51,421 nt of DNA from Xanthobacteraceae bacterium (GTDB taxonomy: Bacteria; Pseudomonadota; Alphaproteobacteria; Rhizobiales; Xanthobacteraceae). The number at the start of each line of letters is the position of its first letter. Within the stretch, counting starts at the first letter, position 1. Under the pieces are notes generated by a model, which had not been told where the DNA came from, did no database searches, and worked only from the letters and a program-made list of their open reading frames with translations. The stretch is taken from NCBI GenBank assembly GCA_019746355.1, contig JAIESC010000128.1, positions 1-51,421 on the forward strand, given 5' to 3'. The position numbers and the translations under genes were made by a program. Shown piece after piece: positions 32,472-43,000 of the stretch.

Positions 32472-35400
32472 CGGCGATCCATTGCTGTATCTCGTCCGGC
32501 AGTGAGCTAACCGCTGCTCCGAGATCGATGCTTCTCAATACGCTCAAGACAAAGCCGGCGCGGCCGTCCGGCCAACCGGCCGTGTCGATCGACTCCAGCC
32601 CGGATCCACGTGCCCATGTGCTGCTGCCAATATCTTCGATAAGCCGGCCGTTCCCACGATGGTTGCGGACGGCAGCGCCCCACGGCGCGTTGTTTCGTGC
32701 TGCGAACGCTATCACACTGCCGGCGACCGGATTGGCTTCCGACCCAACCCGGCGGCGCCATTCGGCCGCCTGGGCACCAGACAGGAGTGGAACAAGCAAG
32801 CGCGGCTCCAAGACGAACGCAGCCGCTAACCGAACATCGCGAATTGACTTCGGCCCATCCATACCTTTGAGAAGTGCGGCCAATACTGCGCCAGCATCCC
32901 CTGGATGCGGCTGTGCAACTCGCGCCCACGCGCCGTCAGGCAAAGTGACCTCAAGATGCTGAGCCGGACGAAGCTCGATCGGACGGGCAGCGACATGCGT
33001 CCCGACGAGCCTATCGTAGGCTTCGAGCACGAGCCGGCGGGTACGGTATTCACCGAAGCGCCGTTCCTCGCTCGCCTTGAGCACGCGAAAGGTCTCGGAG
33101 GGATAATCCACATCCTTCGCGTCGGTCGGATCGAGAACGTATCGTAGTTCGTCACGAGACAAACTGTATTTCAGGGCAAAGAAGGCATCGAGTTCCGCGC
33201 GGACAACTGCGCGGCGGTTCTCGTCCCATCCAAAAGGTTGGCTCGTGTGGCCGAGATCCTCCGCCCAGAGACGCATCAAATTGCTAGTGTAAGTTAGCTC
33301 CAGCACGCGTGGCGTAGTGAAGGCAAGATCGGCCCTCGTGAATGCCGAGGGAGGAAGTGCAGGGAATTGCTTCAGGTAGGTGTAGGTCAGATGTGTGCCG
33401 CCGATTGACAGCCGAGCCATGTAGTCAAAGGGGATTGATGTCCACATGGCCAATTTCGCGGCAGCCATTTCCGGTGTGGCGTTCGCGTAGAAGATCGGCA
33501 GGGTATGACCTACACCTCGCTTGGGAAACACGCTTGCGATTACCGTCCGCTCAACGCTGCGTAACGCTATGTCTCGCCACCCCATCAGCCAGCGCGGCTG
33601 TTTGCGCTCGATCATGGCGGATGCAAGCGACAACGGATCAAGCTCACTATCGATGATGAAACGGATATCGTCAGAGCTAAGCGGGGTTTCACGCTGCATG
33701 TCCCCGCCGCTGGCCATGGTCTTGGGATCCAGAAGAAATCGGTCCGTCGACGCTCCAAGGGCAACCCGCCACGAGTGACTGGCACCCAATATGCTCGCAA
33801 GGTCCGACGCCCGCAGCCTATCGCCTTCGGCAGCGTGATACCCGACCAACCATTCCGCGAAACTCCTTAGCACCCGGTCCACGTTTCCATCACGAAGACC
33901 TCGCTTGAGGCTCGATGGAACACGCGCGGCGCGGATTTTGACTTCGCCCTCCGGCACCCAATATCGGGGATCGGGCTCGAAGCTTGGGTTTGCCTTTTCG
34001 AGGGCCGTCGAGTCTCGCGCGCTGTCCTCATCGTCAATACCAGCCCCTGCATACGTTGCCCATCGATGATCAAAATGGTGGATCATCTTGGCTTCATAGA
34101 GTGGCACGCGACGCTCCTCGCCGACTGTGGTGGCGCGGACCCAATCTGTTCCGTTGCGCGACCAGCCCTCATTGATCAGCTGTGCTCCCGTGCGAAACAA
34201 TTCGGAAGCCGATGTCATGTTGAATAGGCCTTGCTGAAAGGTGATACCCCAGGGGTTGACGTCACCTCCGTGCTCTACATCGCGTTCTTCGATCAGCACC
34301 GGCACATGCGCGTAACACTTGGCGGCTAACGCTGCGTCGGCACGCGAGCGAAATATCGGCGCGGTCCTAGTATTTGGATTGATATGAGCGATCTGTTCCG
34401 CTGTCAGCGAGAAACGGCGCTCTGGATTTTGAAGCTCAGAAATATCCCGAATATCGAAACAGAATTCTGCTTCACCCTTAGTTGTACCGATAGTCAGAAC
34501 ACAAAACGACTTTCGATCATCTGTGCCTTTGAACCAGCCACGAATTTCGTAGAAGCTGTATACAGATGCGAGCTTCGATTGCGTAACGAGACTTCCAAAG
34601 AACGCTGACGTCGAGCTGTCGGTTGCAACACCCGTCGGCACGAGGACGCCGGCTCGGCCTAGCGGCTTAACCAACTTTGCGAACAGCTCAGCAAACAACG
34701 CATAAGTATTAAGCTTTCCGACTGCCGCCAATGGAAATCTTCCGCTGGAGCGGAAGAACTCATTGCCTGCTTCAGGCACCCGTTTGGCCAAGACGTACTC
34801 TTGCCAAATGTGAGGATCATCGACTGGCAGACGGGCAATAGCCTTTTTGCGGCTATCTCCGGCAAGTGCTGCAATTCCCGGTTCCCTATGTGCAAAAAAC
34901 TCCTTTTCATCGAACTGAGATACGTCCCAAGGCGGATTGCCGATCACCACGTCAAACCCGCGCTCACTGGGATCCGGCGCGTCAAAAATGCGCGGAAATT
35001 CGATATGCCAATGGAAGGCGCGGATAGATTCGGAGGTTTTTCTTGCGCCCTCCATCAAATGCGGCGCGACCTCACGGCCGCCGGCAGCCCTCCAAACATG
35101 TTCCGTCAGCGGCAGATCGTCAAAGGTCGATGCCGCTGGTGACTTGGGTGCGAAGTAGGCTGCCGTGTAAAGATAGGCAGATACATAGAGATCGCTGGCC
35201 GACTTGAGACGCTGCCAATCATGTGAAGCTCGCATCTCATCGAAGCCGCGACTCTTGGCCTCCACTTGCTTCAAGTCGTCTTCAGGGAGTTCGTGTAGGT
35301 GGCGATCCGCACGCGAAAGGCTTTCCGGTGGCCGCAATTCAGACAACAGGCCGGTTGCGCCTTTGCCATCGCGCTGCTGCTTGTTGTACCGGCCGTACGC

Positions 35401-37251
35401 CCGGGCGACCTCTTTATCGTCGCCAGTTAACGGCTTATAGGCTTCATCGGGAATTCCCTTCCTTAGCATCTCGATATCGAAGACGCCTATCAGGCTGTCG
35501 CCACAGCGGATGTTATTGTCGAGGAAGCTGAGCGGCTTGCCCGGCTCAACGGTCTCGATCCATAGAGCCACCTTGGCCAGTTCTACCGCCATCGGATTCC
35601 GGTCAACGCCATGAATGCAATGGCTTGCGACGTCACGCATCGCCGCCGGGTAATCCGGTGCCTCACTGTTGCGCAGAAGCGCGACGCGGCTTGCCATTCT
35701 CCGCGCCGCACCGAGAAGAAAGTGACCAGAGCCGCAGGCCGGATCGATCAGTGAAAGGTTGAGGATCGCCTCGAGGCCGCCTTCGGCCTCCGCCCGCACG
35801 AGCACAGGATCGAGCGTGCTGTCGAGCAAGGTCTGAACGAGGCTATCCGGCGTATAGTAGCTTCCGCTCGTCTTGCGCGCGTTCCCGCGGGCCTCTGCGC
35901 CGCCGGCAAAGCTGAAGCGCCGGCCGTTGTCTTCGCGTGTGGGAACAAGTTCGAGAAGGCCTTCGTAAACCGAGCCCAACTCCTCCGTCGCCATGTCGCG
36001 CCAGTTGATGCGGACGCGGCGACTATCCTCAACCAGCCAGCTTAGATGGAACACTGCGCGCAGGAACGCTTTGTTAGACAGTTTCGCATCGTCCAGATCC
36101 GAGGTCCGACCTTGAGCAAATAGCCCGCCGAGCGCCGGCAAACCCAAGAGATTCTCGCCGTGCTGCAGGCCTCGGAAGACGACCTTCGCTCCCTCCCACG
36201 CATCGTGATGATGGTCGTGCGCCGACCGTCGGGCTGACCGGTCCCGCATGTGGTTGAAGCCGTAGGCTGCAGCATAGAGCTCCCGTGAAACCGGCGACGC
36301 ATCCGGGCCATGCAGGAGATCACGATCCTCCGCGACCCCCAGAAAGATCAGCCTGTAGACCACGCGCAAGAGCTGCTCAAACCATCCTTGGATGCTGACG
36401 CTGCCATCGTCCAGCTTGGCCCGAAGACCAGAGTTGACGTCGAGAAAGCCTTGCCCAAGCGCGAGCAGTGCCTCCTCGACACTCTCTCCCAATCTTTCAC
36501 GCGCAGCCGTACCGGCCATCAGGCCGGCCTCGCGCCACCGCTCAAGAGCGCAATCGCCTGAGGTCGCCCCCTCGCCACCAAAGCGGGTCGCGTGGATGAG
36601 TAGCCAAACCACGGTGAAATCCGCGAACATCTCGTCACGGAAAATCGCGCCGAGGTCAGCTTCGATGTACGCCTGCCGTGTGAAGCTGGCATTGTCCCGC
36701 ATGAGGCGGACGCGATCACCGGCGAAAACCAAGCCCCACAAGAAATCGGTACCGGAGTTCAGCCAGTCTTGAAGGACCACGCTTGGCGAGCGACGCGGGA
36801 TGGTCCCGCCAGGATCATCGCCTAGCTGCGGCAGCGCCTTGGTGAACGCGTCCCATTCCAGCAAGGGTGCCGCAACCATGACAGGCACACGCCCACCCTT
36901 CGCCTCAAGAGTGATTCGATAGGTGTGGCCACCTCTATGATGAACATTGGGGCCACGCAGAGCCTCGAACCCGAAGGCCTCTTCGAGCAGGTTCTTTACG
37001 AAGGCCGCAGTCTGAGCCGCGGTGGGCGCTGACAGCTTCGCGTAGGCCTGCCAATGGGCTTGGCCGATCCTGAAATAGCGGGTGATCTCATCCCGCAGAT
37101 TTGTCCCCTTCGGGCAACCATAGTCCGCGGCTGCCTTCTGATCCGGCGTGGTACCCGCAATGGCTGCAACCTGATCGGGGGCAATGAGGCCGCCCTCAAT
37201 CGAAACCGCAGTGAGCCCGATATCGGCAACGCGCTTCGGATGCCGGGCCAC
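32455..37251 (-). CDS. Eco57I/PglX-type N6-adenine DNA methyltransferase (DrmMI-like)
   Basis: A 1598-residue protein with a central adenine-methylase fold. SAM-binding motif I is [19 protein letters not shown] (Asp near residue 503) and catalytic motif IV is [12 protein letters not shown] (NPPW near residue 770). A long N-terminal region precedes it, and large C-terminal parts probably hold the target-recognition domain. BREX PglX and class 1 DISARM DrmMI share this layout. I saw no PD-(D/E)xK nuclease motif, so it is probably a methylase only. The start is GTG 37251, overlapping the SNF2 gene stop by one base (TAGTG) with GGAGG upstream; the frame is open to 37416 but those residues are not family-like. 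Confidence 0.9.
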   Translation of the reverse strand: MARHPKRVADIGLTAVSIEGGLIAPDQVAAIAGTTPDQKAAADYGCPKGTNLRDEITRYFRIGQAHWQAYAKLSAPTAAQTAAFVKNLLEEAFGFEALRGPNVHHRGGHTYRITLEAKGGRVPVMVAAPLLEWDAFTKALPQLGDDPGGTIPRRSPSVVLQDWLNSGTDFLWGLVFAGDRVRLMRDNASFTRQAYIEADLGAIFRDEMFADFTVVWLLIHATRFGGEGATSGDCALERWREAGLMAGTAARERLGESVEEALLALGQGFLDVNSGLRAKLDDGSVSIQGWFEQLLRVVYRLIFLGVAEDRDLLHGPDASPVSRELYAAAYGFNHMRDRSARRSAHDHHHDAWEGAKVVFRGLQHGENLLGLPALGGLFAQGRTSDLDDAKLSNKAFLRAVFHLSWLVEDSRRVRINWRDMATEELGSVYEGLLELVPTREDNGRRFSFAGGAEARGNARKTSGSYYTPDSLVQTLLDSTLDPVLVRAEAEGGLEAILNLSLIDPACGSGHFLLGAARRMASRVALLRNSEAPDYPAAMRDVASHCIHGVDRNPMAVELAKVALWIETVEPGKPLSFLDNNIRCGDSLIGVFDIEMLRKGIPDEAYKPLTGDDKEVARAYGRYNKQQRDGKGATGLLSELRPPESLSRADRHLHELPEDDLKQVEAKSRGFDEMRASHDWQRLKSASDLYVSAYLYTAAYFAPKSPAASTFDDLPLTEHVWRAAGGREVAPHLMEGARKTSESIRAFHWHIEFPRIFDAPDPSERGFDVVIGNPPWDVSQFDEKEFFAHREPGIAALAGDSRKKAIARLPVDDPHIWQEYVLAKRVPEAGNEFFRSSGRFPLAAVGKLNTYALFAELFAKLVKPLGRAGVLVPTGVATDSSTSAFFGSLVTQSKLASVYSFYEIRGWFKGTDDRKSFCVLTIGTTKGEAEFCFDIRDISELQNPERRFSLTAEQIAHINPNTRTAPIFRSRADAALAAKCYAHVPVLIEERDVEHGGDVNPWGITFQQGLFNMTSASELFRTGAQLINEGWSRNGTDWVRATTVGEERRVPLYEAKMIHHFDHRWATYAGAGIDDEDSARDSTALEKANPSFEPDPRYWVPEGEVKIRAARVPSSLKRGLRDGNVDRVLRSFAEWLVGYHAAEGDRLRASDLASILGASHSWRVALGASTDRFLLDPKTMASGGDMQRETPLSSDDIRFIIDSELDPLSLASAMIERKQPRWLMGWRDIALRSVERTVIASVFPKRGVGHTLPIFYANATPEMAAAKLAMWTSIPFDYMARLSIGGTHLTYTYLKQFPALPPSAFTRADLAFTTPRVLELTYTSNLMRLWAEDLGHTSQPFGWDENRRAVVRAELDAFFALKYSLSRDELRYVLDPTDAKDVDYPSETFRVLKASEERRFGEYRTRRLVLEAYDRLVGTHVAARPIELRPAQHLEVTLPDGAWARVAQPHPGDAGAVLAALLKGMDGPKSIRDVRLAAAFVLEPRLLVPLLSGAQAAEWRRRVGSEANPVAGSVIAFAARNNAPWGAAVRNHRGNGRLIEDIGSSTWARGSGLESIDTAGWPDGRAGFVLSVLRSIDLGAAVSSLPDEIQQWIADAAAA

Positions 37252-40037
37252 TATTCGCCCTCCGGAAGAAGGACATAGAGCCCGATCACATCCGCAGGGA
37301 GAGCGGGCACAACCTCGACCATTCCGCCGCCGCGTGCAGCTTCTGTCAGCCGCAGATGGTCGGTCGACAGCGCCACTCCTCGTTCGGCCGCAAATGTCGC
37401 AATTGCAGGTTCGCAACCTGCCAATCGCTCGTGAGCGCGCTTAAGCTGGCGCGCAGCAGCCAATTCGTCGAGATTGCCGGTCGCCTCCGACTCAAGGAGC
37501 GCCAGCGCTGGACGCCCGGTGAGCACTGCGACGGTCGCCATTCCCCCGAAGGCGATCCCCGTGGCCTCCTCGGCCAACAGCAGCCGATTTGTGCGGCCGC
37601 TAGTGATGAGCTTGAAGCGAAGTCGCAGCAGCAGGATTGTCGTCATTTGAGTGACGACGCTGGTTCGCCAAGCGCCGCATCGGCCGAGCGGGGGGAATGT
37701 CGCACCGTCAGGATCGAGTGCCCCTTCCGCCAGATTCTCCGCCAAGCTGGCCACAAGGGGATGAACACGTCCTAAATGGGTCACGCCCGGCGCAGGGTCA
37801 TCCTCGAATCCAACTTTTCGTGTCCCACGTAATCCGCGTGCTTCTAGCCGCTCCTTGATGGCATCGGGCAACGCACCGAGGTGGACCAGAAAGTGCGGCC
37901 CCGCTCTTTCCAACGGTACACCTACCCGCTTCAGCGCTCGTTCGGTGAAGCGCGCCACCTCCGTGGGGCCGCCGTTCAGCGCCCTCATCTGCCTCCACTC
38001 TGGCAGAACCTCATCGGGCTTCAGTGCGCCTTGGGCATATCGTGCGCGACTCGCCTTGGCATTTTCCTCGGCGTCTCGCCATTTGCTATCGAGCCGCTCG
38101 CTCGACAGCCCGAAGTCGAAGGCGAGCTGCTGGCGAGGCCCTTCGGCACGAAGCAAGAGCGCCTGCATGAGCGCCGACGTCACGCCTTCACTGTCTTCGG
38201 GCATAGGCACGGAGATGCCGGTTGCCTTCCGGATCGCTTCCGCCTTCCGCAGGATCACCTGCAACACCGCGCCATCTATCGCGCTGTTGTCCCCGAAGAT
38301 CGTGACGGATCGAACGATTGGAGACTGCTGGCCAAACCGGTCGACGCGTCCTTCGCGCTGTTGATGACGGGTGGGGTTCCAACTGAGATCGTAGTGAACG
38401 ACAGCATCGAACAGCGCTTGCAGATTGATACCTTCGGAAAGGCAGTCCGTCGCGACCAAGATTCGGCTTTCTGAACTTTCCAGCTCATCAATACGGGCGC
38501 GACGTTCCTCGGGCGTCAACCGACCTGTTACAACAGCGATGCCGGCTTTTGGCCAAGCTCTCCGGATTTCCTCGCCGAGCGCTTCGGCGGTCGCGATAAA
38601 CCGGCAGAAAATAACAGGCTTGGCGCCCTCTTGAAGCAAGCCCTTCAAAACCTTCAATAACCGGGCAACCTTGGGATCCTCCAAGCGGCGCGCATCAAGC
38701 GACCCCGCCATCGCAATCAGCGTCGCGAGTTCAGTGCGCTCCTCTGCATCGACAGTAGCTGTGCTGGGTTCGACATCGCCCTCGTCGAGCAAGCCTTCAT
38801 TTTCATCGAAGACCACAGGCTGCATCGCCTCCTCGTCGGCGATCCCGCTTTGGCGATTGCGCAGCGCATTGACCGCGGCCGCCGGAGACGAGCCGACGCA
38901 GCGCATAAGCGCCAACGTTCCCCAGAAAGCGAGCCGCCGGCTCCGCTGGTCAGCGCCCGCTCGCTGCGTCACCGCCAAGCAATAGTCGAGAACGTGATCG
39001 TGGAAGGCGGCGAAATCGCCGGTGAGGCTGAAGGACTCGTCCTTCACACGGTGGACAGGGAATGTCCGTTTTTCGTGCCAACCGCTTTCCATGATGTCTG
39101 GGCGACGCCGCTGCACGTAGTGCTGGGCGAGACGGCGTGCGTAGCGAGCGCGGGCATTCTCATCGCCCTGCGGACCACCGGCGAAGTCGGGGCTGATCAG
39201 CCCTAACAGGCGATCGAACGCTGCTTCATCCCCGCTATGTGGCGTCGCCGTTAGTAACAAGATGTGCCGGTTTTCATCAGCCACCAAACGCTCGAGGAGT
39301 TCGTAGCGCTGGTGGCGCCCGCGCTCACCACCTGCGCAGGCGTGCGCTTCATCGACGATCACGAACGACGGGCAGGCTCGCGCGAACTCGTCCCGGCGGC
39401 TGTCCGCCTTGATGTAGTCGAGGCTGACTACGGTATGAGGATATGCCTCAAAGAGGCTTTGTGCAGCAGGGAGCCCGCGCTCGAGGCTGCGAGCCTGCGC
39501 AGACGTGACGGCAACCGCGTCGATATCGAACTTTTCCGCGAGTTCGCTAACCCACTGTTCAACCAAGTGAGGCGGACACAGCACCGAAAAACGGTCTATG
39601 AGACCGCGGTCCAGCATTTCGCGGACGATCAACCCCGCTTCGATCGTCTTGCCGATGCCAACGTCATCGGCGATCAGCAGCCGCACCACCGACAGCTTTA
39701 GCGCCATCATCAGCGGCACCAGCTGATAGGCGCGAGGCTCTACGCCGAGATGGGCAGCGCTCCGAAAAGGCCCTGCGCCGCGACGAAGGGAAAGACGCAG
39801 GGCGTCGGCCAACAGACGAGCACCGTCCTGGGTGTCCCGTCTCTCAGGCAACGGCGGCGCAAACCGGGCCGGCTCGACTGGATTGACTTCAAGCGCGAGA
39901 GCGATTCGTTGCGCGTCCGCCTCTGATCCCGACAGTGGCCGGACGTTGAGGACGCCGTCGTCGGGCGACGGTAGAACGACCCACTCGCGCCCCCGCGCCT
40001 TGACCAGATCGCCTGGCGAAAATCGGACCGCCTCCAC
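37251..40037 (-). CDS. SNF2-family helicase/translocase (DrmD-like)
   Basis: A 928-residue superfamily 2 ATPase. The N-terminal region (1-100) resembles the small barrel-like start of DrmD/RapA-type proteins (FSPGDLVKARGREWVVL). Motif I reads IADDVGIGKTIEAGLIVRE (GIGKT 127-131), motif II DEAH (229-232), and motif III LLLTATPHSGDE. The helicase C-terminal lobe has DCLSEGINLQ and HQQREGRVDRFGQ (about 555-568), typical of SNF2/RapA translocases. It probably translocates on double-stranded DNA rather than unwinding it. The start is GTG 40037, overlapping the upstream gene's stop by one base (TAGTG). The same overlap type joins it to the methylase, implying tight translational coupling. Confidence 0.9.
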   Translation of the reverse strand: MEAVRFSPGDLVKARGREWVVLPSPDDGVLNVRPLSGSEADAQRIALALEVNPVEPARFAPPLPERRDTQDGARLLADALRLSLRRGAGPFRSAAHLGVEPRAYQLVPLMMALKLSVVRLLIADDVGIGKTIEAGLIVREMLDRGLIDRFSVLCPPHLVEQWVSELAEKFDIDAVAVTSAQARSLERGLPAAQSLFEAYPHTVVSLDYIKADSRRDEFARACPSFVIVDEAHACAGGERGRHQRYELLERLVADENRHILLLTATPHSGDEAAFDRLLGLISPDFAGGPQGDENARARYARRLAQHYVQRRRPDIMESGWHEKRTFPVHRVKDESFSLTGDFAAFHDHVLDYCLAVTQRAGADQRSRRLAFWGTLALMRCVGSSPAAAVNALRNRQSGIADEEAMQPVVFDENEGLLDEGDVEPSTATVDAEERTELATLIAMAGSLDARRLEDPKVARLLKVLKGLLQEGAKPVIFCRFIATAEALGEEIRRAWPKAGIAVVTGRLTPEERRARIDELESSESRILVATDCLSEGINLQALFDAVVHYDLSWNPTRHQQREGRVDRFGQQSPIVRSVTIFGDNSAIDGAVLQVILRKAEAIRKATGISVPMPEDSEGVTSALMQALLLRAEGPRQQLAFDFGLSSERLDSKWRDAEENAKASRARYAQGALKPDEVLPEWRQMRALNGGPTEVARFTERALKRVGVPLERAGPHFLVHLGALPDAIKERLEARGLRGTRKVGFEDDPAPGVTHLGRVHPLVASLAENLAEGALDPDGATFPPLGRCGAWRTSVVTQMTTILLLRLRFKLITSGRTNRLLLAEEATGIAFGGMATVAVLTGRPALALLESEATGNLDELAAARQLKRAHERLAGCEPAIATFAAERGVALSTDHLRLTEAARGGGMVEVVPALPADVIGLYVLLPEGE

Positions 40038-43000
40038 TACGCCGCCCCCAAGAGCTCTACCAGTTGCGCCGGCGCCGTTTCTTCGGGCTCATCCGGCAAT
40101 TCGATAACATCTACCCCCAGATCGGCACATGTCCCGGCTAGTTCACCTGGTACCGGGCCTGGGACTGCCAGCACTTGGAAGTTGGGCCAGTAGAGGTCGT
40201 ATGAGACGCCGCCGATGTTGCGCTTGGACGGTGGAGGCAGCCCCCAACGCCGGATGGCGTCGCTCCAATTGCTGCTTCCCTCATGAACGGCCTGCTCTGT
40301 GATCTCGGGTTCCGCCAGCTCGCAGAGGAATGCCCTCACCTCAGCGTCGCGACGATCGATCAAATTGTGATCTGGCTGATTGAAGTAAGAGAGCAAGCAG
40401 CGATAGCAACCAGCCACGCAAGCGTCTGGCCGCGCTTTGATGCTTCCTCCTTCCGGCGGAAAGTCATAGTGCATCAGATCAACCGCCTGACGCGCGACCT
40501 CCGCCATACGAGTTGCATCGGAGACGAGACGATTAAGGACGCCCGCGCCGCCTTCCGTTGCCTCATAAAGCAGAATGGCCTTGCGCTCATCGCGCGTGGG
40601 CAACGGCTCGCCCAGTAGCTCCCCCTCCTCCAACTCGGCGACAATCTGTATGCCACGCAAGAAGGCATGCTGAAGCGTAGCCATCTGCCGCTCGTTGAAA
40701 TTGGCGATGGGCCTCAGCAAAAGCGCATTTTTATGATCTTCGACGATCGGGACGATCCGTTGCGACTTCGGCATCGTGACGTCGATGTCGTCATCATCTC
40801 CGCCATTCAAAGTGTCCTTGACCCAGCGCCCCGAAGTCGGATCGATGCAGAACCCGGTGATTGACTTCGACTTACGTCGACGAAGGCCCTTGTTGATGCG
40901 TGAGAGTTTTGCGCGCGCTCCGTAGTCTAGGAGTAGAAATGGCTCTCCTCCGGCGCGCAGCGTGAGCGAGCGTGTATCAGGAGCGCCCTTGTCGAACTGC
41001 CATTGAAAGACTGTTTGGATATCGAAGCCCCGCCTTTGGCGATCTTCATCGTTCGCGGTAATGCGGGACGATGGCATCGTTTCGACATTGTCGATCCGAT
41101 AGACGTTATCGAGCCGATCCACCCCGGCTAGCGACGCGCCGCAGGAGTGGCACCTCTCCAGCTTGTCATCGGGATGGGCCGCCCCGCACTCGGCGCACAA
41201 AATAAGACTAGTCGTCGCCAGTTTGCCGTCATCAAGGCGGCCGTGCGCCGGCAGCTTGGCACGCACCACTCTATAGGCGCGGCCCTCATGATAGATCAGG
41301 CTGTTGGGACCAAACTCGGAGATAGCGAGGAAGCGCGGCCTCTGCAGAACAGCCGCCCGCTTGGTCGCGGGGATGAATGCATAGAGCGGCAACCGCGGGA
41401 AATTGTAACCAGGCAGAAATCCTTCGGTGGCCAAGTAACGATACGTATAGAAATCCGATCCGTTTGAAGCCTGTCCCCGTTCAAGCATGTCGAGTTCTTC
41501 CGTTGCGCGGAAATGACGACGAGCCGCCTCTCTGCGTTCACCCGGTTTGAACGACGTCTTCTGCTGAATTTGATGGGCCTCCTCCTGCTCGCGGCGAGCG
41601 CCTCGGTAGAGCTCCCGCCAACGGTCGAAGCTGCTTGCGAAATTCTGTGCAGCCTCTCGATCCGTCTCTTCCACGAACGCATCAATCTGCGTTAGCCAAG
41701 GCGCATCTGCCAGATCGATAGCGCCGACCGTCTGTTCAAGAAGCCGCCGCATAGTTGGCCTTGCCGCTCCGCTCGCGACAAGATTTGCGAACGCACTTGC
41801 GATCTCGTCGGAAACCGGCATCTCTGGATCGGTCATATCCAGGTTTTCCGGAATCGAAGGCTTCAACGGCACGACCGCAGCTGCCAGCCATTCCGCATGG
41901 AGATGGCTTTTCAGGAGGTCTCGATTGGCGAGATCCAACGCGGGCGGCTTCACCACCCCTGCGACCAAACCCTGTCGATTGTTGAAGTAATATTGGTCGT
42001 GAGGAGATTGGGCCGCGCAATAGGTAACAACAAGTGCCGCTTGCCCGCTTCGGCCCGCGCGACCAGCCCGCTGAACATAGTTCGCAGGGGTCGGGGGCGC
42101 ATTCCGAAGAAAAACCATATTCAAAGCACTGATATCAACTCCGAGTTCCATGGTCGGCGAGCAGAACAAGGCGGGAAGGAAGCTGGTAGGCTCGCCTTCC
42201 TGGCGCATCTCGTCCCGGTTCTCGGCAATCCGCTCGATGTCCGTTTTTCCGAACCGAAAGCGATCTTCACGCCAAGCTCTGACCTTTTGGTCGACTTGCG
42301 CCGTATGCTCTCGCGCCTCAAAGGCGAACGGTAGATCGCCCTCCTGTCCGAGCATCTCCGCGACTTCTTCGTACAGGGTACGGAAAAATGGATTCTCTCG
42401 CTTACCATCGGTTCGTTTGGTCGCCGGAAACAGACGCAAGGCCGTCGACGCGAGCCGCCAAGCCGGGGCGTCGCCGCCGGTGACCACACGGCGAATTATC
42501 TGATGACGTTCGGCCGCTCGCAGGAGGGTGGCGATAACATCGCCGTACTCCTTCACGGGTAGCGGTTCACCCCAGACATCTTTGCTGCGCAGGGCTTTGC
42601 CAAGCGCCGTGCGCCATCCGCCGCGCACGATCAACACGTCTTCCGCCGCGCGGATATCCGCCTTGCTGGGCGGATCGATCATTAAGAAACCAGCCTGCCG
42701 CAATTCGTATTCTTCATTTTGGTCGATGAGCCACGGGTCTCGAAGGTGATTTCGGGATGCTTCTGCGACCTGCAAGATTCGTTGGCGGTCCAGTGCCTCC
42801 GTTGCGATCCCCAGACCGCGCCGCATGTAGTCGAAGAGCAGATTGAAGAGGCGGGCACGCACCTGTGACGAAACAGCCGCCAGACGCGGATTGCTAGCGA
42901 ACTCCTCCTCATCGTTCGCCAAATCCTCAAGTCCGGGAAACCGGACCTCTAATAGGCCGGCCTCTTCGAGATTGGGATTTGTAAAGCGCCAGCCTTTACG

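Noticed and set aside
37252..37416. Methylase start at 37416
   Set aside because: The extra 55 residues overlap the SNF2 gene and are Cys/Arg-rich; GTG 37251 has a good ribosome-binding site and the same TAGTG overlap as the previous junction.
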